A stretch of 64,000 nucleotides of DNA from Diaporthe sp. PMI_573 (taxonomy: Eukaryota > Ascomycota > Sordariomycetes > Diaporthales > Diaporthaceae). This document shows, piece by piece, positions 8,783 through 19,090 of this stretch. Under the pieces are notes generated by a model, which was not told the DNA's origin, searched no databases, and worked only from the letters and a program-made list of their open reading frames with translations. A program made the translations under genes and the position numbers. Position 1 is the first letter of the stretch. Every line of letters starts with the position of its first letter. The DNA lies in assembly GCA_021399435.1 (NCBI GenBank), contig JAJTUP010000071.1, positions 1-64,000 of the forward strand. The letters run 5' to 3'.

Positions 8783-11700
8783 GTATCTTACTAGTAATCT
8801 TGAAGGTTGTATGTATCTTTTTTAAAGGTTCTTGTTTAGGTATTCCCTAAGTACCTTGAGTTTTTCTTTATTAAGTTTATAGATTTTCAAGAAGCTGGGT
8901 ATCTTTCCTTCTTATAGGGGTATCTCGTGATCTTATTAATTATGTTTAGGGATTCCTGTGTTAAGTTCTTCTTAAAATACTTTTCTGAATTTGTAATATT
9001 TATATAGTACTCTTTCGAGTCTTGCTAGGGCCTTCTCTTCTCTATACTATAAGTAGAGGAGGTATTATCATGTTTCCTGTTAGTATATAGTTGAATAGTT
9101 AGTTTGTGGTGGACTATGACTTTCTTATAGTTTTGATTAACTTCTACCTTCTTTTAAGGTCTGAGATTAGTCTGATCTTTCTCTATTTTCCTAAAGCTAA
9201 GTCTTTCTTTAACTACTTTTAGAGGTATTTATGGGTTTGTTTAAGTATGTCTCTTTGCTATCCTTAGTAACTAAACTCTATCCCTTACTATTAATTATAA
9301 CCTTCTCCTAGGGAATAGCATTGTCCTAGTAGATCTAGCTAGTAGTCTAATTAATTTGGGGATTTGTAGCCCTTGGCTATGGAAGTCCTAAGATTAGTTC
9401 GTGATGTATTATATCTATGATATCTAGAGTTATAGAAGTAGTGTATCCTTGGATCAAGACTAGTAGATGATTAGTCTCTATGTTAATTATTTTATCTCTA
9501 TATCCTACTTCTATACCTTTTATAGTACTAAGTTTATAGGGGTCTTCCTTTTAATACTAAGAGATCTTGTTTCTATTGATGATATCTAGTAATATAAAGT
9601 TGCCCTAAGTGCTACTATCTAATAGTACGCTATATGTCTTCCTGTTAATTTCTACCCTTAGTAGAATATATGTGTAATTACTTGTTTATATTGTATATAG
9701 GGATCTGTGGTCTTTGATTAGCTGTTGTCCCCTTATAGGTAATCGTTATCTTTTCTTAATTCCTTCTAGTTTCTAGTCTAGGTTTTTATAATATACTATT
9801 TCTTTGTTTAGTTATTATGCTAGCTTATTAGCTTGTATTCTCTATGAATAGGGTATCCTAGTAATCTATAGTCTTGAGGTTACTGCCTACCCCGTAGGCA
9901 TTCTAGTAGTAGCTAGGAGTTTAAGGTAAAAATAGTATAGGCCTTTTCCTTGTTATATTTACTAGGCTTTTAGTAATACAGCTCGTCTTCTTTATATACC
10001 CTGGTAATAGGTCTTTTACTAAAGTGTTGGGGAAATAAGTTAAACTTGGCTTTTTCTTTAAAGTAAGTGTGGTAGAGGTTCTAAATATAGGAGGCCTAAG
10101 GGATTTCCTAATATTCTGGGTATCCTAGCTATAGGTGTGGTTTGTTACCTATTCTATATTATTTAGGTAGTTAGCTAAGTTCTCTAATTACTTGAGTTAA
10201 CTAGATTCCTATGATAGTAATCCTGGTAGTACTGGTATCTAGGGTGATGGGAATGCTATGTTTTAGGTATTTTTCAGGGTTTTTATTAGGGCTTTTAGTA
10301 GGGTCTTTATTTTGCTTTGTTAGTTAGTTGGTCTATAGTAGACTACCTTTCTTCTAGGTATCCTTCTGGGAGTCTTCTACTCTAGTATACTCAGTACTTA
10401 AATAATCCGAGTTACTATCCTTTATTACTGTTTTGTATAGTAGTCCTTGTCTTCTTATTACTAACTATCGTTCCTGTTAAGGCTCTGTAAGGAACCATCT
10501 AGAGGCTTCTTTCTCTAAAAGGTATAGTATATACTGATTATTAAAATAGAAGGTCTAATTAAGGGTTTTGTATTATTTATTAGTGTCTACTACTTACTTG
10601 GAATTAGGTAGTAGGTTGTCTAGATTTTCAGGTTCCTACTTATTAGGGTGGATTAGATATTCTATATAGAGATTAGGTTGATATATATAGTCTGTCCTAC
10701 CTTTTGGGTATAATGGGTATTTCTTATTAAGCAAGTAGCTATATTATTTAGGTAGCTCTTCTTATTAGGTTATATTAACCTACCTTTGTCTTTTAGGGAT
10801 GGGTTTTCATTACTTCTTAGGTTTGTGATACTCCTTAGTAAAGTATCCTCTCTGTTTATAGTTATAGTATTCCTGGTTATGAGGCTTTTATTAAGTTGTG
10901 TCGAGCTCTATAGGTCTTGTGTAAGTACTTGTTGTAGTGCTATGGTATCCTTGTTGGTACTGAGGTTGCTAATTACTATTAAAGTTACTACTATATTGGT
11001 ATTTTCTTCTAGTATTTAGCTGGGTTCGAGGTTTCTAGATAGTTTTAGGGTTCTTACATTATTACTCTTGTTATTGTTTAAAGAGGTAATTATTAATATG
11101 TATAGCTATGGTAACGTACTTAGTAAAGTTATCAGGTTGGTCTATCTTAAAAACTTTATCTTTAATGTTTTCCTTAAGTCCTTTATAGAACTAGCTTATG
11201 AGTATATCTTCTCCCTAACTGATATGGGTAGTGAGTTGCTTAAAGTATACTATGTATTTGGAGGCTAATCCTCCTTGTTTGAGTCTTATGAGTTTATGTT
11301 TTGTAGATCTTTCCTTATCCAGGTCTCTAAAGGTATCCTTAAGAGCTTGTTTAAAATGATTAAAGTTCTTGAAGATTTTCTTAATATTGTTATCCTAGTC
11401 ATGTTCTTTGTTCTCTAGATAGTCCCTTAGGGTTGGTTTAAACTATATAAGGGTGTTGACTTTAAGCTAGGTTCTAGTAAAAATAATCTTATTGTGATAG
11501 GTGTTGAACTAGTACTTGTAGTGTTTAAAGTAGGTATGGTATTGAGTAAGGAATCCCTGGAGGGTTCCCTTGTCTTCCTTGTAGGGGCTGGGCTTGTTTA
11601 TCTTATAGGCCTTGGCTTGCTAGGCTATATGGAGGAAGTTGATTTCCTGCTAGAGTATTGTGATTTGTGCTGCTGTGTCTTGGGTATTGTTGTTGTTATT

Positions 11701-11794
11701 AATGTTAGAGGTGGTGGGAGTCTAGGGTACTATTGTGTTATTGATATTGCATAGTTGGTGACTATGTAGCCGTACTAAATAAGAGTTGTTAAAA
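8783..11794 (-). pseudogene. Gypsy gag and N-terminal pol relic
   Basis: Minus-strand gag, with the zinc knuckle at about 10,806-10,870. All three Cys ligands and the His are now Tyr (TGT to TAT, CAC to TAC), which is exactly what C-to-T at CpA on either strand gives. The primer-binding site should lie just left of 11,795; the sequence there (minus strand ttttaacaactct) is too mutated to assign a tRNA primer. The short plus-strand ORFs in this interval are chance frames. Confidence 0.6.
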
Positions 11795-12252
11795 TATAAT
11801 GATTATATTAAACCTTTATAGGGTTTATGTTAGTAGTATGGTGTAGAGGTGATACTTAACTATACTTGTATAAGATATGATGATTTTGTGAGTATGATTA
11901 CTAGCTATAAGGCTATCTAGTTATTAGACTAAATACTTAGATTAATAACTAAAGAGTTTGTTTTATGGAAGCTATCTATAGTAGTGATGACTATGTCCTT
12001 ATATGTTTTAACTCTTTATTCGTGGTATATGTGTTGGATTGTTTGGACTGCTGTTGATGTCTGTGGTCTAGTTTGTAGTTGCTGGGACTGCTGATGGTCT
12101 TGTTGGTCTACCCTTGTAGGGAGGTCCTAGGTCCTAACCCTGGTCTTGGCGTGTCTCGTGACTCTGCCTTAGTGTTATTTCTTTAACGTCGCGGCATCTG
12201 TCCCGACGCTGTCCTGATGGTTTCCCTAGTGCTAACGGGTTGGTTCATAACA
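11795..12252 (-). repeat. LTR (5' LTR of the Gypsy element)
   Basis: 458 bp, ends in CATAACA and is followed by the TAGAG duplication. It is the less mutated LTR and keeps several CG-containing words that are TG/TA in the left copy. Confidence 0.85.
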
Positions 12253-12430
12253 TAGAGCCAACCCATACATGCCTATAGGGTAATATAATGTTGGAAGGAC
12301 TATAAGGAGGGCTGATAGAAGCCTACTTAAATTTAATATAAAGTTGTCCAGACCACTTACACACCGTCCCAATTTGCCTCAAGGCACCTTACTGCGACCC
12401 TGCTGAATGAACACTGCTGAAGACACTTAA
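12253..12430 (-). repeat. Rep-A copy 2, right half
   Basis: Continuation of the copy interrupted at 4,234. It begins with TAGAG followed by ccaacccatacatgcc, and its reverse complement contains cagggtcgcagtaaggtgcc and the flank cttcagcagtgt, both shared with the 54.7-kb copy. Confidence 0.75.
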
Positions 12431-12972
12431 TCTTTAGAAAATGGTGGTATAGATAACTAAGTATAAGTTAGTAAATTTTAGATAAAAAGGCTTAGAATCC
12501 TAGAAATATATATAATGGTTTTTATGGTAGTTTAAATAGGCCTTAAGGGCCTTGTTGGTCTTGGTGCTTAAAAAAGTCTTATAGTTATAACCTCTGGAAA
12601 GGCAAGGAAAATATTTATACTTATTATCCTGCCTATTTAGTTAGAAAATTAAGGATTTTTACTCGAGATTCTAAGACTTAAAAAAATCTACCTAGTTCTT
12701 AACCTTAGAAAGATAGATAACCGTATTAGGTATGCTAAGCGACTAGATTTTCTCGGCTTTTAAGAGGATTTTACTAAATTCCAAGAATTTAGCCACGGAT
12801 TCTGTAGAGATTCTTACGGAAATAACTTACCGAAAGAAAAGGATAGATGTTAGGAAAGAAAAAGAATCCGGCCGAAATTCAAGACAAAGAGGCTTATTAA
12901 CAGGCCCGGGTAGCCCAAGCGCCGAGTGCCCTAACCCCTTTGCAGGGATACATAGAGGGGGGAGGGGGGTAA
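12431..12972 (+). mobile_element. 3' fragment of another LTR element ending in a polypurine tract
   Basis: The right part ends in a purine run (agaggggggaggggggtaa, about 12,953-12,972) directly before a TG-starting LTR. The preceding 200 bp read as a Lys/Arg-rich frame, as at the C-terminus of a Gypsy pol. The left part is AT-rich without readable features. Confidence 0.5.
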
Positions 12973-13159
12973 TGTTAAGGGCATGGCCCGTAGAGGGATA
13001 AGATCCGGATTAGCCGGATGCCTAAGGATTCCGGGTATAAAACCGCGGAATCCTGACTCAGGAGGGAAGGTTCCTTTCTTTTTCTTCTTCTTCTCTTTTT
13101 GTCGAACCTAGCTTAGCTACGGACCTATAGGGCGTTTTGTCATTAGCAACCCGGTGACA
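12973..13159 (+). repeat. 3' LTR (187 bp) of the fragmentary element
   Basis: Starts TGTTAAGGGC and ends CCGGTGACA, directly after a polypurine tract. No matching 5' LTR is in the window and no target duplication is visible, so the element is truncated. Confidence 0.6.
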
Positions 13160-13238
13160 AATATATAGGAACCTCTTAGGAATTTAATAAACTACTAATA
13201 GGCTCTATAAGACTTTTAAGCCTAGCCAGACAATTAAG

Positions 13239-13580
13239 TATTAAATGGAAACGACAAAATTTCTCACCAAGTGCGTATAGGGCATACATGCCGGGAGATG
13301 AGTTGTATGGCCGTGAGTTAATTTTTTAGGCTATATTTACCCCTTAACTTCAGACCTCTACATTTCCCTTATTCCTTATCTAAAATGTATATAAACTATA
13401 TCATTAGATATGCTTTCTTCTAAAGTTTCTATATATTTAGTTTGGTTGCCTGTAGGGTTAGGGTTGTTAGGTTATTCAAGGTTGAAGTTGGTTGGTTTTC
13501 ATAGCGAATTTTCCGGCTTTCAAAACTCGCACCAGACGCCACCCACGCGTGCTGGCGGGTGAGTCAATGTCGGAGGGTAG
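13239..13580 (-). repeat. Rep-A copy 3 (partial)
   Basis: On the minus strand relative to the 54.7-kb copy it begins tattaaatggaaacg, equivalent to tgttaaacggaaacg. It then follows Rep-A through ggccgtgag, the telomere-type tagggttagggtt and cgaattttccggc up to the cacgcgtg word. Confidence 0.7.
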
Positions 13581-14784
13581 TTGAGGCAGGCGAACGGTCG
13601 CCCACTCAAAGTCAGTACAATTCAGTTACTAGCAATTGAAGCGTTTCCAACCTTTACTCAAACACTACTACCGCACCGAAGGTGCCCCTAACCACACTAT
13701 TATTCAGTACACCTCGCCAGAACTATACATCTTAGGAATATGCTTTGTTAATCTATACAAAGACTAGGGTTATACAACTAATATAAAATTAGCAATTTTA
13801 TTTCGCGTGGAATGCCCACCGCCTGAGTCGGTTTCCTCCTCGGGACATGGCGGTCTCGGGTGGGTCATGCCATGCCCCCCCCCAAACACCCGGTCACTCC
13901 ACAAGATACGTACCTTTTCTGCCGTCCCACTCAAATATACGTACCTTTTTCTGCCGCGTATAAAATCAACAACACTCCCTCCTACAAGTCCCAATTCTAG
14001 GCCTTCATCAACTTTTCTGCCATGGCACAGAACAAGGTCCTAGGTGACCGTCTCATCACCGTCTCTGCCACATTCACCGTTACGGCCTCTTCTCTCGAAT
14101 ACCCTTTCGAGGGTTCCTATGTAACGTTAGTCTCCAGGGCCTCCATCGCGTTCTTTTCCTCTGGCTAACCTTTCGCAGACCTGTGACTATACTCTCTATC
14201 TACACAGTCACGAATAACTCGGACTCGCCGCATTGCTCGCGATATTAACCCTGTATTGGGCCACACCATCGCCAACGACCATGTCTCCTTCGCGGTCATA
14301 AGACGACCAACAAACCAGGTCCCGCATACGGCTCCCCAAGAGTGAGCCTTGCGAAGAGACAATTACGCCTTGCGCAAGCATAAAAGAAGCCAGTGTGTCT
14401 TTCGAAAGTCAGTGAGCCTACCACGGTCTTTCGGGGTCCCCGAGTGTCCCGCCTTCATGCCCCAGCTACGGCCACGAAAGCATTGGAGGCCTCATCTCGC
14501 CCTGCCCATCATCTCTGGCATCAGATGGACACCCTAGGCCATCCTCAGCCCCCACTTCGGCCCCTGATATTGCCACACCTATCGCGGTACTGACGTTACA
14601 GTGTACGAATAGAGCCGAATCACCGCCGAGCATGACCGTGCCGACCTGCATCTGGCCATTGCCATCCAACGTCCTCGCGATCAGCCCCTTGGACTGACTC
14701 GTCTATAGTAATCTTGGCCTGAGCTCCGCTAAACCCCGGTCACGTCTGAGCCAATGAAGATCTTCATGTAGAGCTGTCTCGGCC
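13581..14784. other. Gene-free stretch, possible decayed coding sequence
   Basis: Base composition returns to balanced. A 33-codon frame starts at 14,022 (M-A-Q-N-K) and is followed by a plausible intron (gtaacg to ttcgcag), but every continuation meets stops quickly. I could not identify a gene. Confidence 0.3.
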
Positions 14785-15714
14785 CGGTACAATACAAGTT
14801 TGTAAGAGAACTTTAAGGGCGCAGGCTTGCTGGTTCCCTTGAAAGGGTCTTATCGGCCATAAAGAAACGCCCATAATTGGTAAAAAAAAAACGAGCAGGC
14901 AAGGATCAATATCATGCGCTTGCCAAAGCAGCGGCTCTGGAGGCCTCAATTACAACCCAAGGCGAAACACCGCCTTGCCGATAGCCTACCAAAGAGTTAT
15001 AAGACCAAAGACGCGATTCATCTACCGTAACAGGCTATTGGTCATTACACGGCAGCAGCCAAGGGCTTTGCCTAGAGTTTACACAGAAATCCCTCAAGCA
15101 GAGACCGACGACATCCTCATCAAGGGCCAATTGCCGGTATTACAACAACTCAGAGGCCCAGAACCACCAACCATATCAGCAAGTCAAAAACAGAACTAAG
15201 CCATATAACTCTTTAGGAGCGGCAGTAAGATCTATAACAGCACTTCTATGGCGCTAGGGAGAGACAATATAACCAAGCGGCTTCGGGCAAGCTTCCTGTT
15301 GGGACAACACGGGTAGAGGACTTTTTGCTAAACCTTATCCACCTCAGCCGTTATCAGGGAAATCAGAGGTCTACACCGAGACACTCCAAACACCCAGCTT
15401 GCTGCCGAATTAGGCAATCTTTGAGTCAATCTTGAGCGTTCCAAGTTACACAAGATGCGTTATCATCGATTGGAGAAGATGCTCTTTTAGGAAAGAGCTC
15501 AGTCCTTGCTCGGGATGAGGCAATGCTACTCGGCATTTCCGAAAGAGGAGATTCCACAAGCGGAAGGAGTGAGATCTGCTCCATGTCCCAAGTTCAAGCT
15601 ATAAGACTCGTCTTTACCTCCCCTTTTAGAATAACCATCCTCCGCAAAATCAGACTCCTTCGATTCTGCTCTGCAGACCCCGTTTCCCCGTCGTTTCTAC
15701 CACCTTTACCCTAA
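14785..15714 (+). pseudogene. Decayed coding relic of unknown identity
   Basis: One plus-strand frame is open for about 310 codons apart from eight TAA/TAG and one TGA codon. This is the same CAA/CAG-to-stop pattern as in the transposon block, though base composition is otherwise normal. The translation is Gln/Ser-rich with no motif I recognise. It ends nine bases before the ATG of the chromodomain relic, so it could be an upstream part of the same locus or an unrelated neighbour. Confidence 0.35.
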
Positions 15715-15722
15715 TTGCAACA

Positions 15723-16963
15723 ATGAATCTACAATTCCAGGATTACGACCCTTTTACCAAGAGTTTTAAGCCATCCCTAGCCAAAGAATCACACAACCGA
15801 ATATCTGAGAGCAAGAAACCTGGCCGGGTGAGATCGAAGCTTGTGTCAAGCCCCAGCCCAGAAATGAGTGAGCAGAGTGTCGACTTTTCCGACGACGAGT
15901 TCCGACCATCGGAACGACTTTCAGCCACTACCGGGGTTATCGACCTCACAAGGAGCGATATTGTGCTTCCGCCAGAACAATGCAGGGGCCCGCTAAATCA
16001 GAATTCCACAGGAGATGGAAACTGTCAAGGTCGGATTCTGTGGCAGTCCTGTTCAATATTCATGCTGATTCGGCACAGAGAAACGGAATGCTATGTATGG
16101 AGCCGACGATAGACCCAGCGGCCCAATCTCCAGGCCTAGCATCATTCTATCGCAGCGACATGACGGCCCAAGTACCAGCGACGTACAAAGATCAAACCTA
16201 GCAATGTCAGGGACCGATGATCGCCCCGCCACCAACTATGCTCCCTATGGTGCAACCCCACTGGCAACTTTGAAAGGGACAACAAGCCTCGACCGAGCCA
16301 ACGGAGCTCGGTCGGCGACTTTAACTGATCTTCCTGCTCATGATGCTGGGCATATCGATCCTCAATCCCTGAAAAAGACAGGTAAGTCTGAAGATTCGCA
16401 GCATGTTTAACCCACTAATTCCACACAGCCCAAAGCATTATCGCAATTGCAATTGAAGCAAAGAACGCTGTACGCAGTAATGCAGCGGTGGGAAAAAGCG
16501 AGGCCACTATCCCAGCTCCAGTTTACGTTGAGAATAATGTCGAAGCATTTGCGGACAAGACCCACGAAGATTAACTTATAGTTGACGTGGACGATGTCCA
16601 CGGTTATGGGGGCCAGTCAACTATGAGGACTTCCGCTGGACCTGAACAGGGCCATTCTGCTGACGTGGCCGCCGATGGGGAGTGGGAGATAACCGAGCTG
16701 ATCGGTAAAGAAATCATCCATGGCGAGGTGCACTACTTGGTTCGTTGGAAGGCAACTCTCGTGCGGGAGCACGAGATCAACGCCCCCGAACTGATAGGCA
16801 AGTTTGAGGCTAAGTTTGGGACAAAAACGAATAAACCAGTGGGGGAGCCAGAATTGCGAAGAAAACTCGTCTGAAGTTCGTGAAACCTGGCAAAGACACG
16901 AAGACACGTCCTCGAGGACGACCCCGCAAGCATGAGTTGGCCCATGAGGCAACTAGTAGTTAA
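15723..16963 (+). pseudogene. Broken chromodomain plus AT-hook protein gene
   Basis: The N-terminal part (from ATG 15,723) is an acidic/Ser-rich region. An intron (gtaagt at about 16,381 to cacag near 16,430) is intact. Near 16,690-16,830 the translation gives a chromodomain (E-W-E-I-T-E-L-I-G-K, then Y-L-V-R-W-K), which binds methylated histone H3 tails. A basic AT-hook (R-P-R-G-R-P-R-K) follows near 16,910-16,930. At least three lesions are seen: a frameshift near 16,000, a TAA at about 16,572 and a frameshift near 16,855. Chromodomain/AT-hook genes of this type often travel with fungal repeats; that statement is general knowledge and not shown here. Confidence 0.6.
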
Positions 16964-18192
16964 TGCAGATATGCTCATTGATCGACCGTGCTTTGAGTCA
17001 AGGACAAAGTCGGACAGAAATCCCCGCTCCTCTACATTCCCAGTCATGCTTTAGCCGAGAGGTCACCTTGCCCGACTTGGCAAGATTTGCATCTTGCTCT
17101 CTGGTTGCTTGTCTCGCGAGCCGTGATTCAAGCTAACACGGCAGCTGTAAGAACACTGTGGAGGTCGTTGCGGTTGGTGATAGCGATTAGACCTCGGTTA
17201 CGACTTGTGCAGACTTTTTTAACGTTAGACGAGCGATATACCAGGGCGATTCGTCATAGTTCATCGGCTTAATGACGGACGACACCCTTGGTCGAACGAC
17301 TAGATCGATACAGCAGCCGTTTATACGTGAGGCCAGTCCTCAACCGGATACGAAAGCGTTGCCTCTAATCGTCGGTGTTAAGGACTGCACGCCTTGGTAG
17401 GGGTTCGGCAGGCAAGCAACCCGAAGACTACAAGCAACAGTCTTCCGATACCAGATTGCGTAATGTGGCCATTGTTTCTTCCGGCCTAAATCGAATCTAT
17501 GATGCCCAGTCCAACGGCATCTCCAAGTCTTCATTCATGACCCCGCGAATTAGGCCCAGGACTTACATGTATCTTCAACCCTCTCGGCGCTCCTCCCCAG
17601 CAGGGTTAAGAAATTGCCGGTGAGACTTAGAGAAAGGCCAGCCGTTGAATCCAGATTGGTTGGTCGCTGCAGACCCAGCCTTGTTTTGAGATCACGAGGG
17701 ATTGTCTTTTCCAAATTGCGACCGAGTTGCCAATCGGGTTCAGTTTCGTGTACGGGAGGAGTTTGAGGAAAGGGCGAGTGTGTTGTGCAGGCGCAAGAGC
17801 TATCAGCCCGCGCGGAGAAGCGAGCGGGAGCAGTGAGAGAGTGTGGTTGGTGTCATCCTATAGTTATGTGCAAAACTCCCTTCCTCTCTGCACTCACACT
17901 TTCCAACTGTCAGCATGACCCACCTCTCAATCCTCCGCTTTTGACAGGTCCAGATTATCCAGAGTGGGGTGCTGACTTCTTTGTCGAGTTATCTACTCAA
18001 AGGAACCAGAAGCGACCCTCATCTGTGTGAGGGTCTCACATCTCAATCAGGCTAGTAAATACGCTCAACTAGAGGATCTATTGCTAGCACAGCTAGAGTC
18101 GCTTCTAGATACAAGACGTAGCGCGAGGAGAGGAAAAGGACAGGAATCAGGTCTCCTCGCGTTTCAAGAGTGTCGGATGTCGTCGTCGTCTA

Positions 18193-18217
18193 CACACGTG
18201 ACCGCCCGTCACGTGTG
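18193..18217. promoter_or_regulatory. Perfect 10-bp inverted repeat with two CACGTG boxes
   Basis: Arms CACACGTGAC and GTCACGTGTG are separated by 5 nt. Each arm holds a CACGTG E-box, the binding word of bHLH regulators, and the two are 15 bp apart. It could be a dimeric operator for the downstream gene, about 870 bp away. Confidence 0.35.
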
Positions 18218-18673
18218 CCTCCTTTCTCAGTCCGTGACAATCTGTCAGGATCAGGCGCCTCCACCAAATGAAAAGGACCAATTCTGGACCAAATCAAAGT
18301 AGCTTTTTGTACCTAGAATTGTCTCTTCGCCCCAGAGGAAAAGTTCCAGAATTTAAAGAGGAAGTGACCTTTGCACCTAACTGTAAGAGAACTCAAACTA
18401 ATTCGACGTTCAGAGCGACAAACTTTCGACTTTGGTGACGTAGGTTACCTCACTAATCTGAAACTCGCTGTAGGACTGTCAGTGGCAGCCCGATAATCAG
18501 GGTAGACCAGGCGCAATCCCATACCTCAGGAGTCCAACGTTACGATATCGATTCTCGTATTTCGTGGGTGTTATATATGTCGTGCCCCCGAAGCATAAAT
18601 GGACGTGGAGGGTGTAGCATGTGATGATCGTGGGCGAAGGTGAGCGGGGTAAGCGTGGAGGTTGACAGTCCCT

Positions 18674-18833
18674 TCCAATGTCTTGTCGTATATGCATTGC
18701 TGACACAGAAGTTGCAGCAGCTAACGGTTCAGCTGGAAAGATGCCGGGTTTGCTCCAATGTCTTGTCGTATATTCATGGCTGATGCATAAGTACGAGCAG
18801 CTAACGGTTCAGCTGGAGGGCAGCATCGGATGC
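18674..18833 (+). repeat. 80-bp tandem duplication
   Basis: Both copies begin tccaatgtcttgtcgtatat and share agcagctaacggttcagctgga. Period is 80 bp with a handful of differences. Confidence 0.75.
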
Positions 18834-18936
18834 CGAGTTGACTGGAGATGGCGACGGGCATGTGAAGGGCATGTGAAGGGCATGTGCGTTGGGTATTGTC
18901 CATGTTTCGCCTCGATGCTTTTAGTCGTGGTCCATG

Positions 18937-18944
18937 TATATAAA
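18937..18944 (+). promoter_or_regulatory. TATA box of the giant ORF
   Basis: TATATAAA lies 147 bp upstream of the ATG at 19,091, a normal distance for a fungal promoter with a short leader. Confidence 0.45.
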
Positions 18945-19090
18945 GCTCGATAAATCAACCGTCCTTCTCGAAGACATATGGAGTTCACCCATCTCTTCAA
19001 ATCACCTCGGCAGCAGGTAGCTGCAATGTATCTCTATATATACTTATAAATTCGTCGGCACCTTGACCCAGCGCCGCCCATGCCAAAACC

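Larger units (their letters stand above)
4235..12252 (-). mobile_element. Full-length Ty3/Gypsy LTR retrotransposon relic (8.0 kb) carrying an antisense ORF and a tRNA-like array
   Basis: Bounded by 458-bp LTRs and a TAGAG duplication. On the minus strand the gag zinc knuckle (about 10,806-10,870) and the reverse-transcriptase box (about 8,210-8,260, Y-L-N-D-I-L-I in place of Y-L-D-D-I-L-I) are readable, so transcription ran right to left. A polypurine tract (agaagggagatag, minus strand) abuts the left LTR, as expected for the 3' LTR. RIP has destroyed all frames. Between pol and the 3' LTR, on the plus strand, lie an extra ORF relic (4,894-5,451) and three tRNA-like sequences (5,513-5,965). 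A 208-bp solo LTR sits in the RT region at 8,570-8,777. Confidence 0.85.
16964..19090. other. Gene-free stretch upstream of the giant ORF
   Basis: No supported gene; the short ORFs are unrelated in frame. It contains a perfect inverted repeat with two CACGTG boxes (18,193-18,217), a 10-bp stem (18,122-18,161), an 80-bp tandem duplication (18,674-18,833), three copies of ggcatgtgaa-like words near 18,860-18,890 and a TATA box at 18,937. Confidence 0.5.

Noticed and set aside
11494..11754. 86-codon plus-strand ORF with hydrophobic residues
   Set aside because: Antisense to the gag relic in T/G-shifted sequence; the Val/Leu/Gly bias comes from base composition.
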